In this document: one piece after another, positions 52,615 through 60,594 of the stretch
How positions within the stretch are numbered: the stretch's first letter is position 1
Layout: the number at the start of each line of letters is the position of its first letter
From: Nocardia kruczakiae NBRC 101016
GTDB lineage: Bacteria; Actinomycetota; Actinomycetes; Mycobacteriales; Mycobacteriaceae
Direction of reading: 5' to 3'
NCBI RefSeq assembly: GCF_001612965.1
Contig: NZ_BDBL01000007.1
Span: 151,108 to 215,107 of the forward strand
DNA: 64,000 nucleotides
The notes under the pieces: model-generated
What the model was told of the DNA's origin: nothing
Databases searched by the model: none
Seen by the model: the letters and a program-made list of their open reading frames with translations, nothing else
Translations under genes and position numbers: made by a program

Positions 52615-53751
52615 TCACACGGTGAAAGCCGTGACCGTTTCGATCACCCGCGCGACCTGCTGATCGCTCAGATCCGGCCACAGCGGCAGGCGCAGCAGGG
52701 TCGCCGAGAAGTCGTCGGTGCGCGGGCAGGGCACCGTGGTGCGGCCGAGTTTCTGCCCGGCCGGGCTGGAGTGCAGCGGCACGTAGTGGAACGGGGCCGA
52801 AATGCCTTGTTCGCGAAGGTATCCGATCAATGCGTCGCGGGCGTCCTCGGTCGGGGTGCGCAGGTAGTACAGATGCGCGGTGTGCTCGCGATCCTCGGGG
52901 ACCTGCATCAGCCGCACGTCGTTGCGCGCGGCCCACTCCGGCAGAGCGGCGGCGTAGGCGTTCCACACCCGCACGCGCCCGGCCTGGATCCGGTCGAATT
53001 CGGCCAGCTGCGCATCGAGCACCGCGGCATTCAACTCACTGGGAAGATAACTCGATCCGATGTCCTGCCAGGAGTACTTGTCGACCGCCCCGCGCAGGAA
53101 CCGGGCCCGGTCGGTGCCCTTCTCGCGGATGATCTCGGCGCGCCCCATGAGGATCTCGTCGGTGAGCAGGATGGCCCCGCCCTCACCGCAGTGCACGTTC
53201 TTGGTGTCGTGGAAGCTGAGCGCGCCCACGGTGCCGATCGTGCCCAGCGACCGTCCGCGCCACCGGCCGCCGAGGCCGTGCGCGGTGTCCTCGACGACGG
53301 CCAGGCCGTGCGCCTCGGAGATCTCGAGCAGCCGGTCCATATCGGCGCCGACGCCGCCGTAGTGGATGACCACGATCGCCTTGGTGCGTTCGGTGACCGC
53401 GGCGGCCACCGACTCCGGATCGAGGTTGCCGCGCTCGTCGATATCGGCGAAGACACAGGTGGCCCCACGCATCGCGACCGCGGTGGCGGTGGAGGTGAAG
53501 GCGAAACTGGGGACGATCACCTCGTCGTCGGGACCCAGTTCGAGCAGCAGCCCGGCCATCTCCAGCGCGTGGGTGCACGAGGTGGTCAGCAGGGCATGCG
53601 CAGCGCCGGTGATGGCGCGCAATTTCGCCGTCGCGGCCGCGGTGAACGGCCCGTCACCGTGACTGTGGTCCGACGCCAGGACGGCGGCCAGATTCGTCAG
53701 CTCGGCCTGGGCGCGGTAGGGACGGCTGAAGAGGATGCGGTCAGTGCTCAC
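52615..53751 (-). CDS. DegT/DnrJ/EryC1 sugar aminotransferase (WecE/RffA-like)
   Basis: A 378-residue PLP enzyme. The Schiff-base Lys184 is in SFHDTKNVHCGEGG, and the cofactor segment VVEDTAHGLGG and N-terminal FSRPYRAQAE fit dTDP-4-amino-4,6-dideoxygalactose transaminases (376 residues in E. coli). It would place an amino group at C4 of a nucleotide-linked keto-deoxysugar using glutamate. The GTG start overlaps the end of the GT2 gene by 11 bp, so the amino sugar it makes is probably the GT2 donor. Confidence 0.88.
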   Translation of the reverse strand: MSTDRILFSRPYRAQAELTNLAAVLASDHSHGDGPFTAAATAKLRAITGAAHALLTTSCTHALEMAGLLLELGPDDEVIVPSFAFTSTATAVAMRGATCVFADIDERGNLDPESVAAAVTERTKAIVVIHYGGVGADMDRLLEISEAHGLAVVEDTAHGLGGRWRGRSLGTIGTVGALSFHDTKNVHCGEGGAILLTDEILMGRAEIIREKGTDRARFLRGAVDKYSWQDIGSSYLPSELNAAVLDAQLAEFDRIQAGRVRVWNAYAAALPEWAARNDVRLMQVPEDREHTAHLYYLRTPTEDARDALIGYLREQGISAPFHYVPLHSSPAGQKLGRTTVPCPRTDDFSATLLRLPLWPDLSDQQVARVIETVTAFTV

Positions 53752-54856
53752 CCGGATTGTGTCCCCCGATTGCTGCGGCCGTGGTCGGAACCCGCGCCTC
53801 GACGTGCGGACGCGGTGTCGGGGAATCTACCGTCAGATACAGCGGTTTGCCCACCAGCACGTGCAACGCCACACCCAGATACTCCGCGATCAGGCCGAGT
53901 GAGAACAGGATCGCACCGGAGACCAGCAGCAGCACCACGATGATCGAGGCCCAGCCCTCGGGGTCGTGACCGTTGCCGAACAGGGCGTTCCAGATCACCA
54001 CCGCGGCCATCACGGCACCACCGGCGGCCAGGGTCACGCCCAGCATGCTCACCAGGCGCAGGCCGCGAGTTCCGCTGCACAGCACCATCTTCCAGAACAG
54101 TGAGAACAACCGGCGGTAGTTGTATCCGGACTCTTCGCGGCCCTCCGCGCGCAGCACCACCGGCGCCTGCGCGGTGTTGTCCACCACCCAGGTCAGCGCC
54201 ACGTCCAGATACACCCCGTTGGAGGCGACCTCGGCCAGCTGACGGCCGATATCGCCGCGGATCAGCCGGTAACTTTCGAAGCGGGTGGAATCGGGGAAGG
54301 CGAAGACCGTCGCCAGCACCACCTTGGCGCCGCGCGAGGTGAGGTTGCGCAGCAGCCCGTGCGGGCGGGTGTTGGTCGGCTTCGAATAGACCAGATCCGC
54401 GCGCTGGGCGAGCGCGGTGTCGAGGAAGGCGCCGACGAATCCCGGATCGTGTTGTCCGTCTTCGTCCATCGTGACGATCCACTCGCCACGGGCGGCGGCC
54501 ATCCCGGCGATGGTGGCCGCGTCCTGACCGAAGTTGCGGCTCAGCCAGATGACCCGCACCTGCGGGTATTCGGCGGCCAGCCGCTGCAGCACGACGTCGG
54601 AACGGTCGGGGCCGTGGTCGTGGACCAGCACGATCTCCTCGACCGCGAAACGGTTGCCCTCCGGCGTCGCCGAGGACTGCGACAAATCGTGCAGTTCGGC
54701 GACCAATCCAGCGATGGTCTGCTCCCCGCGATACACCGGGATCACCACCGAGACCGCATGCACCCGCTCGCCGCCGCCGGTGACCGGGAGGTGAACATCC
54801 GGTGTCGGAGCCTGCCCGGCGGCAGGGGAATGTGCGGTTGCGGACGGAATCGGCAT
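53741..54856 (-). CDS. GT2 polyprenyl-phosphate glycosyltransferase
   Basis: A 371-residue DPM1/CsbB/GtrB-type protein. The GT2 domain (about 30-270) has SVVIPVYRGEQTIAGLV and the metal site TMDEDGQHDP. Two C-terminal membrane helices (about 270-335) anchor it. It should move a sugar from a nucleotide donor to undecaprenyl/decaprenyl phosphate on the inner face of the membrane. ATG at 54856 is used; a GTG at 54901 is also possible, as neither has a strong ribosome site. It is followed by the sugar aminotransferase and lies head-to-head with the YfhO-like gene. Confidence 0.88.
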   Translation of the reverse strand: MPIPSATAHSPAAGQAPTPDVHLPVTGGGERVHAVSVVIPVYRGEQTIAGLVAELHDLSQSSATPEGNRFAVEEIVLVHDHGPDRSDVVLQRLAAEYPQVRVIWLSRNFGQDAATIAGMAAARGEWIVTMDEDGQHDPGFVGAFLDTALAQRADLVYSKPTNTRPHGLLRNLTSRGAKVVLATVFAFPDSTRFESYRLIRGDIGRQLAEVASNGVYLDVALTWVVDNTAQAPVVLRAEGREESGYNYRRLFSLFWKMVLCSGTRGLRLVSMLGVTLAAGGAVMAAVVIWNALFGNGHDPEGWASIIVVLLLVSGAILFSLGLIAEYLGVALHVLVGKPLYLTVDSPTPRPHVEARVPTTAAAIGGHNPGEH

Positions 54857-55027
54857 CAGCTGGTTCGACTTTCGATGACGGTGCGCACCGGAACTCCTCA
54901 CCTGTATCCAGAGCCCGAATCGGGGTGAACTCTAACACGCTGCTGGTCACCGGCTTCGGCTCCGCGAGCGGGCGGCGGTTGCGGGTGCGGTGCCCGCGAG
55001 CGCGCGGGCGGGTAGGGTCTGTCAATC

Positions 55028-57382
55028 GTGGTGGAAAGTGCAGTGTCGACGACGGCGCTCGCGGAGCCCGGGGAGGATCGGCGCGATGTCGCCGTCGATG
55101 ATGGGCGGCCCGCCGCTCCCCGGCCCGAGCAGAGTGCCGCGGGGCATCCGCGGCGGATCGTGTTCCGATGGGGAGCGATCACCGCACTCGGGGTTGTTGC
55201 CGGCTATATCGCGGTGCTGCTGGCCAACGCGCGGCACTTCTACACCGACGACACCGAATCCCAGTACACCCCGCTGTGGGTGATGCTCGGCCGGCATCTG
55301 CGCGAGGGCCATCTGCCGCTGATGGTGCCCGAACAGTGGATGACCGGGAACTACACCATGGAAGAGGCGGGCCTGTTCAATCCGCCGCAGCTGCTGATCG
55401 ATCTGATCGCGCCCTCGGTGGACAATCTCGCGCTGCTGGCGACGGTCGTCAAACTGATCTTCTCGATCATCGCCGCACTCGGCGTGTACCGGGTCTGCCT
55501 GGTCTACGGCAGCCGCGCGTCGTGGGCCGCCGTGGCGGGCATCGCCTTTCCGCTCTCGGGCTGGTTCCTGTTCTTCGACGAGGCCAGCTGGGTCACCTCG
55601 CTGACCGGCACCGCCTGGATGCTGCACGCCTGGGCCAGTGCCGTGCGGTATGCCCGCGGCCCGGCCGGTGACCGGTCGCGCTACGGCGGCACCCGCGGTT
55701 ACGGGCCGATTCCGTTGTTCGTCTTCCTGTATCTGGCGATTTCGGTCGAATACGTCTTTCCGGCCGTCGAGGCGGCGCTGATGCTGGTGGCCGTCGCGGT
55801 GGGAGAGCTTGTCGTGCAGCGCGCCTGGCGGCCGGTGCTGCGGGTGGCGGTGGTCGCGGCCGCGGCCGGTATGGCCGGTTTGATGACGTATCTGCCGAGC
55901 ATGCTGTCCGCGACGGTGAGCTGGCGGGGCAACTCCCAGATCAACAACGACCGGTTCCTGACGGTGCCGTGGTCGGAATCGCTGAACGCCAGCCTGCCGT
56001 CGGCGATGCCGGCGTTCACCTCGTGGTGGGGATATGTGCAGCCGCTGCCGGTCACCTATATCGCGTGGTTCCTGATTCCGGCGCTGGCCTTCGTCGACTG
56101 GAATCGCGCGCGCCGGGTCTGGCGGGAACTGATCTCGGTGGCGCTGTTCGCGATCATGTTCCTGATGTGGACGGCCGGGCCGGGGACGGTCGGCCCGCTG
56201 CGCTGGCCGGCGCGGGTGCTGCCGATGGTGGCGGTCGGCCTGCTGATCCTGGTCTGCGTACTGCTGGGCCGGTTCGGCACGGTGCGCGACTGGCGCCCGC
56301 GCGCGGTGGCGGCGGCGGTGCTGATCGGATTGCTCTGGGTGCGAACGTTTTCCGCCGACCCGCACCACATCTGGTGGCATGTGCTCTCCGCGCTCGCGGT
56401 CGCGGCGGTGGGCGCCGGCGTGGTGTGGTTGTGGGCGCAGCGCGGAAGCGGGGCGGCCGCGCTGGCGACTGCCATCGCCATGCTCCCCATCGCCTACCTG
56501 CAGGTGTCTCTGGTGCAGCCGACGCCGATGGGCTGGAATCTGCCCGTGCACCGCTCCGAGGCGGAGGCGGCGTTCCCGGCCTTCGACGGCGTCACCATCC
56601 AGCTCGGCGACCGCGGGCTGCTGCAGCCGCAGGACAAGAGCCTGCGGGGTGCCTACGGATCGCTGGCGTTCGGCAACTTCGCCAAGGACGTGCATCGCAA
56701 CTACGTCAACGGCTACACACCCAACGGGCACTACTGGTTCGGCGAGATGCTGTGCATGCGCTGGGATTCCAGCGTCTGTCCGGACTCGTTCCGGCGGCTG
56801 TTCACCCCCGAGCCGTCCACCGGGGTCGCCCCGGTCGACCTGATGAAACTCGACCGGGTGGTCCTGCAGCGCGCCATGTACCCGGAGCTGGGCAATCAGC
56901 CCGCCCCGCCGGGCTGGAAGTGGGTCGACCATCCGGGCCACGAACGCTACATCTGGGTGCTCGAGCGTGAGCAGGGCCTGGTTTCCACCCAGAACGGCCG
57001 CATCTCCGACGCACACGACGTGCAGGCGAGTTCGCTGTCGGAGACGGACCGCACCAGCCGGATACGTGTGAGCTCACCCGACGGCGGGCGTGTGGTCCTC
57101 GCGCGGCTGAACTGGCCCGGCTATCGCGCCACCCTCGACGGACATGAGCTGCCGATTCGTGAGGTCGCGAAATCGATTGTCGCCGTAGATATTCCGGCGG
57201 GAACCCGCGATGTCACGCTGGAGGTCTCCTGGGAACCGCCGGGCTGGCGTATCGGTGTCGCCGCCGCGGCCGGCGGCCTGGTGCTGTTGGCGGTGATGCA
57301 GTGGCTCTACCTGCGTTCCCGGCGGCGTCCTGGCGAATCCGGCGAACCGGTGAAGCAGGAAGCCGCGGACGTGGTGTCGTGA
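55028..57382 (+). CDS. YfhO-like GT-C membrane glycosyltransferase
   Basis: A 784-residue protein with about 12-13 membrane helices. The first outside loop has an acidic motif TDDTESQYTPLW followed by GHLPLMVPEQWMTGNY, which matches the YfhO-family pattern of a catalytic Asp pair then a G-N-Y loop. The C-terminal soluble part ends in LNWPGYRATLDGHELP and EPPGWRIGV, again YfhO-like. YfhO proteins transfer a lipid-linked sugar to an outside acceptor. A TAGGGT box 9 nt before the GTG suggests a near-leaderless start. GTGA overlap with the GtrA gene. Confidence 0.8.
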   Translation: MVESAVSTTALAEPGEDRRDVAVDDGRPAAPRPEQSAAGHPRRIVFRWGAITALGVVAGYIAVLLANARHFYTDDTESQYTPLWVMLGRHLREGHLPLMVPEQWMTGNYTMEEAGLFNPPQLLIDLIAPSVDNLALLATVVKLIFSIIAALGVYRVCLVYGSRASWAAVAGIAFPLSGWFLFFDEASWVTSLTGTAWMLHAWASAVRYARGPAGDRSRYGGTRGYGPIPLFVFLYLAISVEYVFPAVEAALMLVAVAVGELVVQRAWRPVLRVAVVAAAAGMAGLMTYLPSMLSATVSWRGNSQINNDRFLTVPWSESLNASLPSAMPAFTSWWGYVQPLPVTYIAWFLIPALAFVDWNRARRVWRELISVALFAIMFLMWTAGPGTVGPLRWPARVLPMVAVGLLILVCVLLGRFGTVRDWRPRAVAAAVLIGLLWVRTFSADPHHIWWHVLSALAVAAVGAGVVWLWAQRGSGAAALATAIAMLPIAYLQVSLVQPTPMGWNLPVHRSEAEAAFPAFDGVTIQLGDRGLLQPQDKSLRGAYGSLAFGNFAKDVHRNYVNGYTPNGHYWFGEMLCMRWDSSVCPDSFRRLFTPEPSTGVAPVDLMKLDRVVLQRAMYPELGNQPAPPGWKWVDHPGHERYIWVLEREQGLVSTQNGRISDAHDVQASSLSETDRTSRIRVSSPDGGRVVLARLNWPGYRATLDGHELPIREVAKSIVAVDIPAGTRDVTLEVSWEPPGWRIGVAAAAGGLVLLAVMQWLYLRSRRRPGESGEPVKQEAADVVS

Positions 57383-57867
57383 GCGTCGGTGCGGACGGAG
57401 CGGCGGCGCGGGTGGCGGGGGAGCCGGACGCCCCGCCGCCGGGTCTGCTGCTGCGACTGATCCGCCGCCAGGAGATCGCCTTCGCCGCGGTCGGCGCGGC
57501 CAACACGCTGCTGGGCATGGTGCTGACGGTGATGTGGCTGAAGCTGCTGCCCGGCGGCTGGCCGCCCGCGGTGGCGGTGGCGCTGGCCTACGCGATCAGC
57601 ATCGTGTTCGCCTTCTTCGCCCATCGCACCCTGGTCTTCCGGGTGCGCGGTCACCTGCTCGCCGACTTCCTGCGATTCGTCGCCGTGAACTCCGGCGGGC
57701 TGATACTGAACATGGCCGGCGTGCAGCTGGCGGTCGGGGTGTTCGACCTGCCGGAGACTCCCGCGACGGTCGTGGTGATGGGTCTGGTGGCGGTGCTCAG
57801 CTTCTTCGGGCATCGGCACATCTCGTTCCGGCGGGCGGCGCGGCCCGCGGATCAGACGGGCGGGTAG
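57379..57867 (+). CDS. GtrA-family membrane protein
   Basis: A 162-residue protein with four helices and the GtrA pattern EIAFAAVGAANTLLGMVLTV, AYAISIVFAFFAHRTLVFR and FLRFVAVNSGGLILN. GtrA/GtcA proteins are thought to flip the sugar-loaded polyprenyl phosphate across the membrane. The GTG start overlaps the YfhO-like gene by 4 bp. Together with GT2 at 53.7-54.9 kb it supplies the donor for the YfhO-like enzyme. Confidence 0.92.
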   Translation: MSVGADGAAARVAGEPDAPPPGLLLRLIRRQEIAFAAVGAANTLLGMVLTVMWLKLLPGGWPPAVAVALAYAISIVFAFFAHRTLVFRVRGHLLADFLRFVAVNSGGLILNMAGVQLAVGVFDLPETPATVVVMGLVAVLSFFGHRHISFRRAARPADQTGG

Positions 57868-57877
57868 GTTGTCGGAT

Positions 57878-58099
57878 ATGGCGGAGCAAACCCTGGACCC
57901 GACGTTGTTGAGCCTGCTGGCATGTCCGGAGGACAAGGGGCCGTTGTCGCTGGTCCGCGACGCGGACGGCAACAGCGTGCTCTACAACCCGCGCCTGCGC
58001 CGTGCCTACCCGGTCGACAACGGTATCCCGGTGCTGCTGGTCGACGAGGCCCGTGCGGTCGGCGACGCCGAGCACGAGGCCTTCACCGCCCAGGACTGA
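57878..58099 (+). CDS. Trm112-like zinc-ribbon protein
   Basis: A 73-residue Trm112/UPF0434 protein: LLSLLACPEDKGPLSLV, then YNPRLRRAYPVDNGIPVLLVDEAR. In this family the fold binds and stabilises partner methyltransferases; only one Cys is left here, so zinc binding is doubtful. ATG at 57878 is 7 nt after TAGGTT, again a near-leaderless context. It is 10 bp after the GtrA stop. Confidence 0.9.
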   Translation: MAEQTLDPTLLSLLACPEDKGPLSLVRDADGNSVLYNPRLRRAYPVDNGIPVLLVDEARAVGDAEHEAFTAQD

Positions 58100-58124
58100 G
58101 TCCCGCCGCCCGGCGGTGCGCAGG

Positions 58125-58769
58125 CTAGCCGCCGGTGACGGGCAATTCGCCCGTCAGATAACGCTGGATCGTCGGCCCGACCGTCGCGGCCAGCTCGTCC
58201 AGCGGCATCGATGCCACGGGTTCGACCTGCAGAATCATGCGCGCGACGAGCAGTCCGACCATCTGCGACACGGCGAGGACCACTCGCGTGGTGCCGGTGC
58301 CCGGCGGCGAATCCACTTTCTCCCGAACGTCTTTCAGCGCGACCTCGAGCAGGAAGCTGCGCGCCAGTGCGGCGTCCCCGCCCGCGAGGATGCCCCGGAA
58401 GGCCGCGACCGCGTGCTCTCCCACCGAGGAATCCCACGCGCCGACCACGGTCCGGACCACGGTCTCGCCCAGCCGGTCGAGTTCGGCGGCCCGGATCGGC
58501 GCGCGGATCATCTCCGGATCGATCGGCAGATTCAATGTGGCGGAGAACAATTGCTGTTTGGTGCCGAAGTAGTGATGCACCAGCGCGGGATCGACTCCCG
58601 CCGCGCCCGCGATCGAGCGGATCGACGCCTTGTCGAATCCGACCTCGGCGAAGCGGGTGCGCGCCGCGTCCAGAATCGCCTCCCGCGTACCCGATTCGCC
58701 GGCTCGCCGCCCGCTGCGCCCGCTCACCCGATCGGTCACGTCGCTCACGTCGTGCGCCCGACCGCTCAT
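58125..58769 (-). CDS. TetR-family regulator of the ABC exporter
   Basis: A 214-residue regulator. The HTH is at about 28-75 (REAILDAARTRFAEVGFDKA, then IAGAAGVDPALVHHYFGTKQ), followed by a TetR_C-type domain. The ATG overlaps the permease stop by 4 bp, so the regulator is the last gene of the exporter operon it presumably represses. The likely operator is the double ATTCA-N8-TGAAT site at 60.3 kb. Confidence 0.92.
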   Translation of the reverse strand: MSGRAHDVSDVTDRVSGRSGRRAGESGTREAILDAARTRFAEVGFDKASIRSIAGAAGVDPALVHHYFGTKQQLFSATLNLPIDPEMIRAPIRAAELDRLGETVVRTVVGAWDSSVGEHAVAAFRGILAGGDAALARSFLLEVALKDVREKVDSPPGTGTTRVVLAVSQMVGLLVARMILQVEPVASMPLDELAATVGPTIQRYLTGELPVTGG

Positions 58770-59551
58770 GCCGTGCGACGGCGGAGGGTGGCGGCGCCCA
58801 AAGTCAGTGCGACAGCGGCGAATGCGGCGACGATGCCCAGGTCTCGCCACATCGCGGCGGTCGCGCCCGGGTTCCGGGAGACCTCCTGCAGCGCGTCGAC
58901 CGCATAGCTGAGCGGCAGCACGTCGCTGATGATCTCCAGCCAGCGCGGCAGTTGATCGCGCGGGACCAGCAGGCCGCAGAGGAAGAACTGCGGGCCCACC
59001 ACCAGCGGCATGAACTGCACGGCCTGGAATTCGGTGCGCGCGAAGGCACTGGCCAGCAGCCCCAGCGCCACGCCCAGCACCGCGTCGACCACGGCGATCA
59101 GCAGCACCAGCCAGGCGCTGCCCGCGGCCTGTAATCCCAGCAACCAGAAGGAGACCAGACACGCCAGGCCCGCCTGCGCCGCCGCGGCGACGGAGAACGC
59201 GGTGCCGTATCCGCCCAGCAGATCCAGCTTCGACAGCGGTGTCGTCATCAGCCGCTCCAGCGTGCCCGAGGTCCGCTCGCGCTGCATGGCGATCGCGGTG
59301 ATCAGGAACATCACGATGAAGGGCAGGATGCCCAGCATGCTGATCCCGACGCGGTCGAACAGCGACGGCACGCCGGGCATCGTCGGCGTCTCGTGATAGA
59401 CGAAATACAGCAGTGCCATGAGCAAAGTCGGCACCAGCAGCAGCATGGCGACGGTGCGCCGGTCGGCGCGCAACTGACGCAGGATGCGCGCCGAGGTCGC
59501 GGTGTAGCAGCGCAGCGGCCGGCGTGACGGCGGGGCGAATGTCGTTGTCAT
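58766..59551 (-). CDS. ABC-2 type transporter permease
   Basis: A 261-residue permease with six membrane helices. The RERTSGTLERLMTTPLSKLD segment is the ABC-2 coupling-helix region, and QFMPLVVGPQFFLCGLLVPR is the TM5 area. It should form the channel of a drug or lipid exporter with the ATPase encoded just upstream (4-bp overlap). ATG at 59551. Confidence 0.92.
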   Translation of the reverse strand: MTTTFAPPSRRPLRCYTATSARILRQLRADRRTVAMLLLVPTLLMALLYFVYHETPTMPGVPSLFDRVGISMLGILPFIVMFLITAIAMQRERTSGTLERLMTTPLSKLDLLGGYGTAFSVAAAAQAGLACLVSFWLLGLQAAGSAWLVLLIAVVDAVLGVALGLLASAFARTEFQAVQFMPLVVGPQFFLCGLLVPRDQLPRWLEIISDVLPLSYAVDALQEVSRNPGATAAMWRDLGIVAAFAAVALTLGAATLRRRTA

Positions 59552-60279
59552 CGCGGCTGTCCCATCGTGATGAGGGCGAGAAATGCGTTCTCCAAACTGG
59601 TTTCGCCGGTGTCGGCGCGCAGTTTGTCGGGGGTGAGCTGGGCCAGGAGGTGGCCGTCGCGCATGAGCAGTAGCTGGTCGCAGTGCTCGGCCTCGTCCAT
59701 GACATGACTCGACACCACGAGTGTGCGGCCCTGCCCGGCGAGTTCGTGGAACTGCTTCCACAGTTCGGCCCGCAGCACCGGATCCAGCCCCACGGTCGGC
59801 TCGTCGAGGACCAGCAGTTCCGGATCGGCGACCAGCGCACACGCCAGCGACACCCGGGTCCGCTGCCCGCCGGAGAGCTGATTGCCCCGATGCCGGCCGT
59901 GCGGGGTCATGCCGACCTGGTCGATCGCCGCGTGCACCGCCTTCGTGTCGCGGCCGTAGAGCGCCGCGAAATAGGAGACGTTCTCCACCACGCTGAGGTC
60001 GTCGTAGATACTCGGCGCCTGCGTGACGTACCCGATGCGGGACCGCAAACCGCGGCTGCCGGCCTCCTCGCCGAGTACCCGCACGCTGCCGGCCTGGATC
60101 AGCTGGGTGCCGACGATGCTGCGCATCAGTGTGGTCTTCCCGCAGCCGGAGGGGCCGAGCAGACCGGTGATGCTGCCCGCCGGGACGGTCAGCGAAATAT
60201 CGTGCAGCACTTCATGTCCCCCGCGCCGCACCCGCAGGTGCTCGACGGTGATCGCCGGGGACGAATCGGAGTTCGCCAC
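59548..60279 (-). CDS. ABC transporter ATP-binding protein
   Basis: A 243-residue ATPase. Walker A GPSGCGKTT, Q-loop YVTQAP, signature LSGGQ, Walker B LLVLDEPT and the switch His in VVSSHVMDEAEH are complete. It drives the ABC-2 permease. GTG at 60279 with GAGAGG is preferred to GTG at 60298-60300. First gene of a three-gene unit with the permease and TetR regulator. Confidence 0.94.
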   Translation of the reverse strand: MANSDSSPAITVEHLRVRRGGHEVLHDISLTVPAGSITGLLGPSGCGKTTLMRSIVGTQLIQAGSVRVLGEEAGSRGLRSRIGYVTQAPSIYDDLSVVENVSYFAALYGRDTKAVHAAIDQVGMTPHGRHRGNQLSGGQRTRVSLACALVADPELLVLDEPTVGLDPVLRAELWKQFHELAGQGRTLVVSSHVMDEAEHCDQLLLMRDGHLLAQLTPDKLRADTGETSLENAFLALITMGQPR

Positions 60280-60594
60280 GGTCCACCTCTCAGCTCGCAC
60301 GACCGGCGAGATTATTCACCGAGCGTTGAATTCATTGTGTGTTGAATTCTGCCCCCGGTGTGGGCGCGGCGCAAGCCTCGCGGCGGACCGGATACGTCGA
60401 TCACGGTCCGGGCAGATGATCGTGACCGGTTCGATACCGCTCGTGAGCGGGCTCGGGTTGGTATCGTTATCCGGGATCACGGCGTATTCGTCGACATTCG
60501 GGGAGTTGGATTCGCGCGACGAATGGTGCAGCGCGGCACGGCCTGATCGGTTCTCTCGGTCGCCATCGGGGCGCAGTGTGAAAGTGATTGGCGC
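60280..60594. other. 315-bp divergent region between the ABC operon and the LuxR gene
   Basis: Contains the tandem ATTCA-N8-TGAAT sites and AT-rich DNA likely to hold the ABC-operon promoter. The promoter of the LuxR-type gene is not clear. No gene is seen. Confidence 0.55.
60314..60347. promoter_or_regulatory. Tandem palindromic operator (two ATTCA-N8-TGAAT copies)
   Basis: ATTCA-N8-TGAAT at 60314-60331 and again at 60330-60347, sharing two bases so that GAATTC forms at the junction. The sites lie 35-70 bp upstream of the ABC ATPase start. Confidence 0.7.

Noticed and set aside
55028..57382. Calling the 784-residue membrane protein a mannosyltransferase or arabinosyltransferase
   Set aside because: The first loop and C-terminal PPG region fit YfhO better, and no Emb- or Pmt-type motif is seen.
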